From assembly GCF_021389955.1 (NCBI RefSeq), contig NZ_CP089980.1, forward strand, positions 1,115,501 through 1,179,500: a stretch of DNA of 64,000 nt, given 5' to 3'. Shown here one piece after another: positions 43,717 to 52,657 of the stretch. Origin of the DNA: Fulvivirga maritima (GTDB lineage Bacteria; Bacteroidota; Bacteroidia; Cytophagales; Cyclobacteriaceae). Positions within the stretch are counted from its first letter, which is position 1, and every line of letters begins with the position of its first letter. The notes under the pieces were generated by a model that worked only from the letters and a program-made list of their open reading frames with translations, did not search any database and had not been told where the DNA came from. The position numbers and the translations under genes were made by a program.

Positions 43717-44499
43717 ATGAGCTTATATCAGAACCTTACTGAAGCCATTGAAAATGGCATTTTGACTATTACCATCTCAAGACCTGAAAGCTTAAATGCT
43801 TTAAATACTGAGACTTTAGACGAGCTAAGAACAGCCATACAAGAAGTATATGACAATAAAGAGATAAGAGGAATTATAATAACGGGGTCTGGTGAGAAGT
43901 CATTCGTAGCCGGCGCTGATATTAAAGAAATTGCTCAGCTCAATGAACTCAACGCCAGAAAATTCGCAGAAAACGGACAAGAAATATTCTCTTTAATAGA
44001 GCAATGTGAAAAACCGGTGATTGCTGCTGTTAATGGATTTGCTTTAGGCGGAGGGTGTGAACTTGCTATGGCTTGCCACATAAGAATTGCCTCTGAAAAT
44101 GCCAAATTTGGGCAACCAGAAGTAACTTTAGGCATCATTCCAGGATACGGGGGTACACAAAGACTTACCCAACTAGTAGGTAAAGGAAAGGCTCTTGAGC
44201 TTATTACTACCGGAGATATGATCAGTGCTAACGAAGCCAAGAGCATTGGCTTGGTAAACCACGTGGTAGAAACGCAGGATGAACTCATGGAGCTCAGCAA
44301 AAAAATCATGTCAAAAATAGTATCCAAAGCTCCTCTGGCTGTAGGCATGGCTATCAATTGCGTTAATGCCTTTTATGCTGAGGAAAACGGATATCAGACG
44401 GAAGCCAATAGTTTTTCTAACTGCACTAAAACAAAAGATTTTCAGGAAGGAACCACAGCCTTTATAGAAAAAAGAAAGCCTGAGTTTGAAGGCGAATAG
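43717..44499 (+). CDS. Enoyl-CoA hydratase/isomerase family protein (crotonase)
   Basis: 260 residues. Crotonase marks: FVAGADIKEI (oxyanion region), AVNGFALGGGCELAMAC and FGQPEVTLGIIPGYGGTQRL. The two catalytic glutamates E115 and E135 are in place with the spacing of rat crotonase, so 2-enoyl-CoA hydration is likely. Probably acts in fatty acid or branched-chain/aromatic acyl-CoA breakdown. It is 12 bases upstream of the flippase gene; the functional link between the two is unclear. Confidence 0.92.
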   Translation: MSLYQNLTEAIENGILTITISRPESLNALNTETLDELRTAIQEVYDNKEIRGIIITGSGEKSFVAGADIKEIAQLNELNARKFAENGQEIFSLIEQCEKPVIAAVNGFALGGGCELAMACHIRIASENAKFGQPEVTLGIIPGYGGTQRLTQLVGKGKALELITTGDMISANEAKSIGLVNHVVETQDELMELSKKIMSKIVSKAPLAVGMAINCVNAFYAEENGYQTEANSFSNCTKTKDFQEGTTAFIEKRKPEFEGE

Positions 44500-44511
44500 A
44501 GATTCTTCTTT

Positions 44512-45999
44512 ATGAGTAAAATAAAGAGCTTGGCGAGCCAAACCGCTATCTACGGTATTAGTAGTATTTTAGGTCGGCTCCTAAACTACGCGCTTGTCCC
44601 TATTCATACAGACTTATTTCCTAACCCTAATGATTTAGGAGTAGTAACGGGTCTTTATGCCTATACAGCTATATTTTTAGTTCTCTATACTTTTGGTATG
44701 GAAACGGCCTTTTTTAGGTTCGCCACTAAAGATAACAAGGAAGATACCTATAACATTACGGCTTCCTTTGTCTTCTTTTGTAGCACTGTTCTATCTATAT
44801 TAATATTTTTATTTTCAGACACACTAGCTGCCTGGGCGGGCTATCCTGATTCCTCCAACTTAGTGACGTGGCTAGCCATTATTTTATGGATAGATGGACT
44901 ACTTGCCATTCCTTTTGCACGAATAAGACTTGAAAATAAAGCCAAGCTGTTCGCTACGGCCAGAATAATCAATATAGTAATTAATGTAGGCCTTCAGGTT
45001 TTATTCCTCTATCTAATACCACTAATAATAAGAAAAGGTTGGACAGGAGCTGAGTGGTTGCAAACGGTATATGATCCTGACTTAGGCATTGGTTACATCT
45101 TTTTAGCCAACCTAATTGCTAACATATTACTACTTGGTATACTCGGCAAATGGCTATTAAAGGTGAAACTCACCTTCAACTCACAAAAGCTGAAGCCCAT
45201 ATTAATATACGCCTCTCCTATTCTCCTCACAGGGCTAGCTGGCATGCTTAACGAGCAACTAGACAAAATATTAATAGAGAAGTTTCTGCCTGACCACTTT
45301 TATGACGACATGACCAGTACGGCAGCAGTAGGAGTATATGGCCAGACTTTCAAGCTCAGTATTTTCATGATGCTGGCCATTCAAGCATTTAGATATGCAG
45401 GAGAGCCTTTCTTTTTCAGCAATGCAAAAGACAAAAAGGCACCTGAGTTATTTGCTAAAATCATGCACTACTTTGTACTGTTAAGCCTGCTTATTTTCCT
45501 TATGGTTAGTATAAATGTAGAGTTAATTGGTTTTGTATTCCTAAGGAGCTCCACCTACAGAACGGCATTATACCTTGTACCGATACTACTTTTAGGCAAA
45601 CTCTTTTATGGAATATACATGAACCTGAGCATTTGGTTCAAACTTACAGACCAAACCATGTACGGCACTTACTTCAGTATTTTTGGTGCAGCCATCACTA
45701 TTATAGGAAATATCTTACTTATTCCCGTCATTGGTTATACAGGCAGTGCCATAACATCAGTATTATGTTATCTTTGCATGACTATCATCTGCTATAGGAT
45801 TGGTAATAAGAAATACCCTATCCCATATAACTTCAAGATTTTATCAGTATACATAATAATAGCCTGCATAATAGCTGCTGGCACACAATTATTTAAACTG
45901 GAGAACTTTTGGATGGATAGCATTGTAAAGTTGGCAATATCTTTGTCTATAGTGATGTTTATTTACTTTATAGAAAAACCCAAACTGGTAAAGAGATAA
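44512..45999 (+). CDS. Polysaccharide flippase (Wzx/MurJ-like MOP family)
   Basis: 495 residues, about 12-14 membrane segments, of the polysaccharide-transporter group. The first segment carries KSLASQTAIYGISSILGRLLN, and a conserved stretch contains TGLAGMLNEQLDKILIEKFLP. It flips lipid-linked oligosaccharides to the periplasmic side. Start ATG 44512. No polymerase or glycosyltransferase is adjacent, but a sugar nucleotidyltransferase follows after 44 bases. Confidence 0.88.
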   Translation: MSKIKSLASQTAIYGISSILGRLLNYALVPIHTDLFPNPNDLGVVTGLYAYTAIFLVLYTFGMETAFFRFATKDNKEDTYNITASFVFFCSTVLSILIFLFSDTLAAWAGYPDSSNLVTWLAIILWIDGLLAIPFARIRLENKAKLFATARIINIVINVGLQVLFLYLIPLIIRKGWTGAEWLQTVYDPDLGIGYIFLANLIANILLLGILGKWLLKVKLTFNSQKLKPILIYASPILLTGLAGMLNEQLDKILIEKFLPDHFYDDMTSTAAVGVYGQTFKLSIFMMLAIQAFRYAGEPFFFSNAKDKKAPELFAKIMHYFVLLSLLIFLMVSINVELIGFVFLRSSTYRTALYLVPILLLGKLFYGIYMNLSIWFKLTDQTMYGTYFSIFGAAITIIGNILLIPVIGYTGSAITSVLCYLCMTIICYRIGNKKYPIPYNFKILSVYIIIACIIAAGTQLFKLENFWMDSIVKLAISLSIVMFIYFIEKPKLVKR

Positions 46000-46043
46000 C
46001 ACTCTTATTTTTTTAGTGTAGAAACAAAAAATAAACGCAAACA

Positions 46044-47057
46044 ATGAATATAATAATACCGATGGCCGGCCGTGGGACCAGGCTTCGTCCGCATACACTT
46101 ACTGTTCCGAAACCCTTAATGCCTATTGCAGGAAAACCCATCGTAAGGCGATTGGTCGAGGATATTGCTAAGGTGTGCGATGATCAATTAGATAAAATAG
46201 CATTCATTATAGATCGTGATTTTGGCCCTCAGGTAGAAGAAGATTTAATCAAAATATCCGAAGCTGCAGGAGCCGAAGGCATCATCTGTTACCAAGATGA
46301 TAAATTTGGAACTGCTCATGCCGTTCTGTGCGCCAAAGAATTACTGGAAGGAAATGTAATTGTGGCTTTTGCCGACACTTTGTTTAAGGCAGATTTTAAA
46401 TTAGACACTTCTCAAGATGGTATCATTTGGGTCCAGCAAGTAGAAGATCCATCTGCTTTTGGCGTAGTAAAGCTTGATGATGACCGTGTTATCACAGATT
46501 TCATTGAAAAACCACAGACCTTCGTATCTGACTTAGCCATTATAGGTATCTATTTCTTTAAGAGTGGAGAAACCCTACACAGTGAGCTACAGTACTTGGT
46601 AGATAATAAAATTCATGACGCTAAAGGTGAGTACCAACTTACCGTAGCTCTAGAGAACATGAAAAAGAAAGGGACTAAATTTGTTCCTGGTCAGGTTACA
46701 GAGTGGTTAGACTGCGGTAATAAAGACGCCACAGTTTTTACCAATATGCGTTATTTAGAATACCTTAAAGACCACGATCACAACCTTATCTCAGAAAGCT
46801 TTAAGCAAAAGAACTGTGTTATAATACCCCCTGTATATATTGGAGACAACGTAGAAATAGAAAATTCAGTAATTGGACCTTATACCTCTATTGGTGCTAA
46901 CACCATTATTAAGAGCTCTATTGTGAAGAATTCTATTATTCAGACCAATACTAAAATAAATAATGCCAACTTCAAAAACTCGATTTTAGGAAATTTCGTT
47001 ACTTTTGAAGGTAAATCGGATGATTTTAGTATAGGAGATTACAATAGTTTTCAATAA
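46044..47057 (+). CDS. Sugar-1-phosphate nucleotidyltransferase with left-handed beta-helix
   Basis: 337 residues. N-terminal nucleotidyltransferase (about 1-240): PMAGRGTRLRPHT signature, VPKPLMPIAGKPI with the substrate lysine, FGTAHAV, VAFADTLF with the metal Asp. C-terminal hexapeptide beta-helix (about 255-337): PPVYIGDNVEIENSVIGPYT and related repeats. It activates a sugar-1-phosphate with NTP; RmlA/GlmU-like. Which sugar is not clear, and no acetyltransferase active site is apparent. It may open the operon to envC (9 bases to the next gene). Confidence 0.85.
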   Translation: MNIIIPMAGRGTRLRPHTLTVPKPLMPIAGKPIVRRLVEDIAKVCDDQLDKIAFIIDRDFGPQVEEDLIKISEAAGAEGIICYQDDKFGTAHAVLCAKELLEGNVIVAFADTLFKADFKLDTSQDGIIWVQQVEDPSAFGVVKLDDDRVITDFIEKPQTFVSDLAIIGIYFFKSGETLHSELQYLVDNKIHDAKGEYQLTVALENMKKKGTKFVPGQVTEWLDCGNKDATVFTNMRYLEYLKDHDHNLISESFKQKNCVIIPPVYIGDNVEIENSVIGPYTSIGANTIIKSSIVKNSIIQTNTKINNANFKNSILGNFVTFEGKSDDFSIGDYNSFQ

Positions 47058-47065
47058 TATTCTCT

Positions 47066-48802
47066 ATGGGCTGGAGCAAAAAGAACTTTATCATACATAT
47101 TATTTTTTGTGCTATTATAGTTTTAATAGCCCCAACCCAGAGTATAGCTCAAAAAAACAAAAACAAAGGTAATAACTCTGCATCTAAACTAAGAGATGCA
47201 GAGTACTACTTTACTGAAGGTGAAAAATACTTCATACTGGAAGATTACGCCAAAGCACTCGTACTCTTCCAAAAATCATTAGATGTAGCTCCAGACAACG
47301 CCACCGTCCATTATAAAATAGCTCAAATCTATGCCGCCGGGCAAGAGATGGATAAAGCGCTTATAAACATCAAAAAAGCGCTGGACTCTGACCCCGACAA
47401 TAAGTACTTCTATGTACTTGCCGGCGAAATCCACACTCAGATGGGCGATTTTAAGAATGCAGCCTCTACCTATGAGCAAATGACCTCCACAATAGAGGAT
47501 ACGGATCAGTACCTCTTCGAGCTGGCAGCCATTTACCTTTATCAGCAAGACTACGACAAGGCTGTAGAAGTTTACGACAGAATAGAGAAACACTACGGTC
47601 CCAATGAAGACGTAATATCTCAAAAACAAAAGATATACCTAAGTAATAAAGAATTTGATAAGGCCTTGCAAGAAGGTCAAAAACTTATTGATACTTACCC
47701 TGAAGAAGAGCAATTCGTTCTTAACCAGGCAGAGGTTTTACTATCCAATAACAAAACCGAAGAAGCCAGAATCTTACTTAAAAATTTCTCAGAGCAGAAC
47801 CCTGATAACAGCATGAAGTCCAGGTTGGTTCTTTCTGAGCTAGACCGTAAAGAAGGTGATATGGAAGGCGCTATTGCTAATATGGAAATAGCATTTAAAG
47901 ATCCCTCTCTTGATATTCAGGAAAAAATACAGATTCTGGCAGAATACAGAGTATCTATGACTCCTGAAGAGTTGAAAAACTCAGGCGTTAAACTTGCTGA
48001 ATTATTAGTAGAAGCTCACCCCGAAGTGGCAGACTCTCACATTATATATGCAGACATACTACAGACAGTGGGAGAATTACCTCTGGCTAAAGATGCTTAC
48101 CTTAAGTCTTTAGAGCTAGACCAGTCTAATTTCGCCGTATGGCAAAATATATTGCAAATATTCATTCAGCAAAATAAAATGGACAGCGTGCTCCTTTTTT
48201 CTGATCAGGCATTAGAGCTGTTTCCTAATCAGGGCTCATTATATTACTTCAATGGTTACGCCAACCTCCGCAAGCAAAACTATCAAGAAGCAGTATATGC
48301 ATTAGAGCAAGGCAAGCGCCTTTCCAGCTCCAACTTATCATTAGTAAGTGCCTTTAACAGTATGCTAGGTGATGCCTACAATGGCACCGAGCAATTTGCC
48401 AAATCTGATAAAGCCTATGAAGCCGCATTAGATTTCGACCCTGAAAACTATGCTATTTTAAACAACTACAGCTATTTTCTTGCTCTAAGAAAAGAAAAGC
48501 TTGATGAAGCAGAAAAAATGGCGGCTAAAACCGTAAAGAACAACCCGGATAATGCTACTTATTTAGACACTTATGCTTGGGTACTTTTTACTAACGGCAA
48601 ATACAAAGAGGCTAAAAAAATTATAGAGCAAGCAATAAACACAGGAGAGGTTACCGCTGTTTTTCATGAGCATTATGGAGACATCCTCTATAAACTGGGG
48701 CAGGTAGATGCCGCAGTAAAACAATGGCAAAAGGCCAAAGAAATGAATCCAAAATCTGAACTAATAGACAAAAAGATCGCTGACAGAAAACTATATGAAT
48801 AA
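47066..48802 (+). CDS. Exported tetratricopeptide repeat protein
   Basis: 578 residues with an N-terminal signal or anchor (about 8-28, cleavage near SIAQ). About 12-14 TPRs follow, for example AEYYFTEGEKYFILEDYAKA, VHYKIAQIYAAGQEMDKAL and AVFHEHYGDILYKLGQVDAA. It is likely periplasmic or outer-membrane facing and used as a protein-protein scaffold. It overlaps DUF4292 by 8 bases and is in line with the EnvC-like gene, which suggests a cell-envelope role. Confidence 0.85.
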   Translation: MGWSKKNFIIHIIFCAIIVLIAPTQSIAQKNKNKGNNSASKLRDAEYYFTEGEKYFILEDYAKALVLFQKSLDVAPDNATVHYKIAQIYAAGQEMDKALINIKKALDSDPDNKYFYVLAGEIHTQMGDFKNAASTYEQMTSTIEDTDQYLFELAAIYLYQQDYDKAVEVYDRIEKHYGPNEDVISQKQKIYLSNKEFDKALQEGQKLIDTYPEEEQFVLNQAEVLLSNNKTEEARILLKNFSEQNPDNSMKSRLVLSELDRKEGDMEGAIANMEIAFKDPSLDIQEKIQILAEYRVSMTPEELKNSGVKLAELLVEAHPEVADSHIIYADILQTVGELPLAKDAYLKSLELDQSNFAVWQNILQIFIQQNKMDSVLLFSDQALELFPNQGSLYYFNGYANLRKQNYQEAVYALEQGKRLSSSNLSLVSAFNSMLGDAYNGTEQFAKSDKAYEAALDFDPENYAILNNYSYFLALRKEKLDEAEKMAAKTVKNNPDNATYLDTYAWVLFTNGKYKEAKKIIEQAINTGEVTAVFHEHYGDILYKLGQVDAAVKQWQKAKEMNPKSELIDKKIADRKLYE

Positions 48803-49547
48803 ACTTCCCCTAATCCTAATAGTAAGTCTCCTTATCTTTTCTTCGTGTAGCAAAAAAACAACCGGAATAAAATGGAATTTTCTGGATAAGAATAAGCTGG
48901 ACGTTCAACAGGTAGATTTTGATTACTTTTCAGGAAAAGCCCGCATAGATTTCAAAAATGGAGATACAGACCTTAAGGCTAAAGCCAATATCCGTATCAG
49001 AAAAGATAGTGTCATTTGGATTTCCTTCTCAGCTGTAGGCATACAGGGAGCCCGCTGCCTCATTAATCAAGACTCCATAACCATCATGAATATGATGAAA
49101 AAAGAATACTCTGTATTTAATTATGACTCTTTGAGTAAGCAATTTAATTTTGAGATTAATTATGCTACTATACAAGCCATAGCATTAGGCAATTTAGTAG
49201 TGCCACGTAGTAAAAATGATGAGGTAGAGAAAAAAGAAGACTTCTATTTGCTGAAACAAAAACAGGGGCACATAGATGTGGACAACTACGTTAACTCTAA
49301 AACCATGAAAGTGGAGAGGATACAAATGACTGAAAAAGGATCTAAAAATACAGCTGAAATGAAATACAGTGATTTTCAGATGCTTGAAAAGCATGCCTTT
49401 CCTTATTCTGGGTTAGTATCTATTTTATATTCAACCAAAAAAGGCACCTTAAACACTGTTATAGAGTTGGAATACAGTAAAGCAGAAATTGAAGACAAAG
49501 AACTCAAGTTTCCTTTTAGCATCCCAAATAAGTATGAGCGTAAGTAA
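48795..49547 (+). CDS. DUF4292 lipoprotein (LolB/LolA-like fold)
   Basis: 250 residues; lipoprotein signal ending IFSSC (Cys18), basic residues after it (SKKTTG). The body matches DUF4292: FSGKARIDFKNGDTDLKAKANI, RKDSVIWISFSAVGIQGARC and MKKEYSVFNYDSL. The beta-sheet pattern is that of lipoprotein-carrier (LolB-like) proteins, and I suspect a role in lipoprotein or lipid handling at the periplasmic side. Function is not established. It overlaps TPR (8 bases) and the EnvC-like gene (14 bases). Confidence 0.85.
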   Translation: MNKLPLILIVSLLIFSSCSKKTTGIKWNFLDKNKLDVQQVDFDYFSGKARIDFKNGDTDLKAKANIRIRKDSVIWISFSAVGIQGARCLINQDSITIMNMMKKEYSVFNYDSLSKQFNFEINYATIQAIALGNLVVPRSKNDEVEKKEDFYLLKQKQGHIDVDNYVNSKTMKVERIQMTEKGSKNTAEMKYSDFQMLEKHAFPYSGLVSILYSTKKGTLNTVIELEYSKAEIEDKELKFPFSIPNKYERK

Positions 49548-50727
49548 AAACCTGAGTCTAATTTTCGTATTTATTCTATTTTGTGGAGTTTCTACTTCTT
49601 TTGGGCAAAAATCAAAAGCTCAGTTACAAAAAGAGAAGCAGGACAACCTTAAGAAAATAGAAGAAGCTGAGAAAATCCTGAAAGAAACCACAGGTAAAAA
49701 GCAAAACACTCTGGGCCAGCTCAATGCGCTTAATCAAAGAATTAAAACGCAAGAAGACCTTATAGGATCTATCAGAAAAGAAATCACTTTACTTACTGAA
49801 GAGATAGAAGAAAACAATCAGATTATCTCTTCTCTGGAGCAAGATCTCGAGAAATTAAAAGAAGAATATGCAGCCATGGTCTACGCCGCACACAAGGCTA
49901 ACCAGGGATTTAATAAGCTGACTTTCATTTTTTCGGCCAAGTCATTTAACCAGCTACTCATGCGCCTCAAGTATATGGAGCAATATAGTGATGCCAGAAA
50001 AAATCAAGCTGAAGAAATAGTAAAGGTTCAGGAAACACTGGGAGCTCAGGTTACAGTTATTGAGAATAAAATGACTGAGAAAAATGACCTTTTAGCCGAG
50101 CAGCTAGAAGAGAACAAGAGCCTCTCAAGCCTGAAACAGAACCAAAACCAACTGGTTAAAAACCTTCAGAGGCAGGAAAATAAGCTAAAAGATGACCTTA
50201 CAGAAAGAAGAGAAGCTGTAGCCCGACTAGATAAGATCATCAACGATATTATAAAAGAAGAAATGGCCAAGGCCAAGGTAGCCGAAAAGAAAGATACCGA
50301 AGCCAGCCTCAAACTCGCCAATCAGTTTGCAGATAACAAATCAAAATTACCATGGCCGGTATCAGGCTTTGTATCTCAGAAATTTGGAAGACAAAACCAC
50401 CCCGTATTAAAAAGCATAGTCTTAAATAATACAGGCATTTACATACAAACCAAGGAGAATGAAAAGGTAAAAACAGTATTTACTGGTGAAGTAAAAACCG
50501 TGGCCTTTGTACCCCTGATAGGAAACACTGTAATTGTCACCCATGGTGGCTACTTCACCGTATACGCTGGTTTAAAAGATGTATTTGTTAAAAAAGGGCA
50601 GGAAATTTCTACAGGACAAGAGATAGGCACTATACTCACTAATAAAGATGGTGTTTCCGAATTGCGTTTCGAAATATGGAAAAACTCGCAGGCCACAGAT
50701 CCACAACAATGGCTAACCAGAAAATAA
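49534..50727 (+). CDS. EnvC-like murein hydrolase activator (degenerate M23 domain)
   Basis: 397 residues from ATG 49534, chosen because it begins a clean signal peptide (KNLSLIFVFILFCGVSTSFG); an earlier in-frame start at 49489 would hide it. Then a long coiled coil (about 25-250, QEDLIGSIRKEITLLTEEIE and similar) and a LytM/M23 domain (about 275-397). The metal-binding residues of active M23 peptidases are replaced: where HxxxD is expected the sequence reads NNTGIYI, and the late His motif reads YAGL. It therefore most likely activates amidases rather than cutting peptidoglycan, as EnvC does in division. Confidence 0.88.
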   Translation: MSVSKNLSLIFVFILFCGVSTSFGQKSKAQLQKEKQDNLKKIEEAEKILKETTGKKQNTLGQLNALNQRIKTQEDLIGSIRKEITLLTEEIEENNQIISSLEQDLEKLKEEYAAMVYAAHKANQGFNKLTFIFSAKSFNQLLMRLKYMEQYSDARKNQAEEIVKVQETLGAQVTVIENKMTEKNDLLAEQLEENKSLSSLKQNQNQLVKNLQRQENKLKDDLTERREAVARLDKIINDIIKEEMAKAKVAEKKDTEASLKLANQFADNKSKLPWPVSGFVSQKFGRQNHPVLKSIVLNNTGIYIQTKENEKVKTVFTGEVKTVAFVPLIGNTVIVTHGGYFTVYAGLKDVFVKKGQEISTGQEIGTILTNKDGVSELRFEIWKNSQATDPQQWLTRK

Positions 50728-50798
50728 AAAACGAACTTTTTACATCTTAAATATCTTTTATAACAAACAAACGTTTTTTCACATGGAATATTTATGTA

Positions 50799-50806
50799 TA
50801 TCTTTG
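50799..50806 (+). promoter_or_regulatory. Predicted -7 box upstream of tatA
   Basis: TATCTTTG, full TAnnTTTG match, about 106 bases before the tatA ATG, leaving a long untranslated leader. The -33 region has a T-run (50774-50779) but no exact TTTG. Confidence 0.4.
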
Positions 50807-50911
50807 TGAGAAGCCGAATTTTGAATATTTACAAAACTAAGGCACACTGAATTCTCGTATATCAGTGAATAGAAAAGTAGAAAAAAACATTTAATTTAAA
50901 TAAAGACGGAA

Positions 50912-51181
50912 ATGAATAGCATGTTAGCATTTATGCCTGGAGGCTGGGAATGGGTAGTAATCATCCTGGTAGTATTAATATTTTTTGGTGCTAAGAAAAT
51001 ACCTGAACTGGCTCGTGGTCTTGGTCGTGGAATCAGAGAATTCAAAGATGCTACCAATGAGATTAAAAGAGATATTGATGACTCCTCAAGAAGAGACGAA
51101 GAGTACAGAAGAAGAGATGAGGAATATAGAAGAAGAGAAGAGGAAAAACCACGTGATATTCCTCAGGAGAATGTAAGATAA
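50912..51181 (+). CDS. tatA: Twin-arginine translocation protein TatA/E
   Basis: 89 residues: one N-terminal membrane helix (about 12-27), the hinge FGAKKIPELARGLGRGIREF and an amphipathic helix (about 30-50), all as in TatA. The C-terminus is an unusual highly charged repeat RRDEEYRR repeated about three times (positions about 60-79). TatA forms the pore for folded proteins with TatC, which is not in this window. It is 51 bases upstream of gatA and may be transcribed alone. Confidence 0.93.
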   Translation: MNSMLAFMPGGWEWVVIILVVLIFFGAKKIPELARGLGRGIREFKDATNEIKRDIDDSSRRDEEYRRRDEEYRRREEEKPRDIPQENVR

Positions 51182-51232
51182 TTCATTTTCATTTCAACTG
51201 ATCTATTCAATCAATAAGCTCAAAACAACCCA

Positions 51233-52657
51233 TTGGAACTATATACTTCTTTAAATCTTATACAAGAAGATTTAAAATCAGGAAAAACTACGTGCTGTGA
51301 GCTGGTGGAGTATTATCTAAAAAACATTGAAGACAATAAACATCTTAATGCCTTTTTAGAAGTATACACTGAAGAAGCTAAAGACGCAGCCAAAAAAGTA
51401 GACGTTAAAATAAAAGAAGGCACTGCAGGCCCACTAGCCGGACTGGTAGTATCTATAAAAGATGTACTATGCCATATAGATCATGGTTTGCAGGCATCTA
51501 GCAATATCCTGGAAGGATTCCAATCTCAGTTTAATGGCACTGCCATACAAAGGCTTATTGATGCGGATGCTATCATTATTGGCAGAACTAATTGCGATGA
51601 ATTTGCTATGGGTTCTTCCAACGAAAATTCAGCTTTCGGACCTGTATTAAATGCCATTGATAATGAGCGCGTTCCTGGAGGCTCTTCAGGCGGTGCCGCA
51701 GTATCAGTGCAAGCAGATATGTGCCTGGTAGCACTAGGCTCCGACACAGGCGGATCCGTAAGACAACCCGCCGCTTTTTGTGGCGTTATTGGCCTTAAGC
51801 CAACTTATTCAAGAATTTCAAGGCATGGGCTTATGGCCTATGCCTCCTCTTTTGACTGCATAGGACTTTTAGCGAAAAATGTAGATAGCATAGCTGCTAC
51901 GCTAGAAGTAATTGCCGGGGCCGATGACTATGACAGTACCGTTTCTCAAAAACCAGTACCTGAATATTCAAAAAACCTCGCGCCAGAACCTCAGTACAAA
52001 ATAGCTTATATCCGTGAAACCATGGAAACAGAAGGCATTAACCAAGAAGTTAAGGCCAAGACTGTAGAAGCTATTGAAAAACTTAAGCAAAACGGCCATG
52101 AAGTAGAGGTTGTAGATTTTCCTCTTTTAGATTATCTGCTGGCCACCTATTACATACTTACTACTGCTGAAGCGAGCTCTAACCTATCACGCTATGACGG
52201 TGTGAAGTATGGCTTCAGGAGTCCTCACACCCATGATCTGGAATCTATGTATAAAAAAACCAGAAGTGAGGGATTTGGTCATGAAGTAAAAACAAGGATC
52301 ATGTTAGGAACCTTTGTGCTTAGTGCCAGCTATTATGATGCGTACTATACTAAAGCACAAAAAGTAAGGAGAATGATAAGAGACGAAACAAAAAAAATCT
52401 TATCTAAATATGACTTTATTGTGTTACCTACCACCCCCACTACTGCATTTAAGTTAGGGGAACATAGCGAAGATCCCTTAGAAATGTACCTGGCTGATTT
52501 ATTTACCGTTCAGTCATCTGTAAGCGGGCTACCTACTATTTCCATACCTAATGGAAAAGACAAAGGTGGATTACCTATAGGTCTTCAGATAGTATCTGAT
52601 GACTTTCAAGAAGAAAAAATATTAGCATTTTCGGACTATTTAATCAATCTCAATTGA
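51233..52657 (+). CDS. gatA: Glutamyl-tRNA(Gln)/aspartyl-tRNA(Asn) amidotransferase subunit A
   Basis: 474 residues. Amidase signature with catalytic K76 (VSIKDVLC), cis-Ser S151 (PGGSSGGAA) and nucleophile S175 (GSDTGGSVRQPAAFCG), matching the S. aureus GatA residues with an offset of three. It generates ammonia from glutamine for tRNA transamidation with GatB and GatC, which lie elsewhere. Start TTG 51233. Its last bases overlap the transglycosylase start (TTGA). Confidence 0.96.
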   Translation: MELYTSLNLIQEDLKSGKTTCCELVEYYLKNIEDNKHLNAFLEVYTEEAKDAAKKVDVKIKEGTAGPLAGLVVSIKDVLCHIDHGLQASSNILEGFQSQFNGTAIQRLIDADAIIIGRTNCDEFAMGSSNENSAFGPVLNAIDNERVPGGSSGGAAVSVQADMCLVALGSDTGGSVRQPAAFCGVIGLKPTYSRISRHGLMAYASSFDCIGLLAKNVDSIAATLEVIAGADDYDSTVSQKPVPEYSKNLAPEPQYKIAYIRETMETEGINQEVKAKTVEAIEKLKQNGHEVEVVDFPLLDYLLATYYILTTAEASSNLSRYDGVKYGFRSPHTHDLESMYKKTRSEGFGHEVKTRIMLGTFVLSASYYDAYYTKAQKVRRMIRDETKKILSKYDFIVLPTTPTTAFKLGEHSEDPLEMYLADLFTVQSSVSGLPTISIPNGKDKGGLPIGLQIVSDDFQEEKILAFSDYLINLN

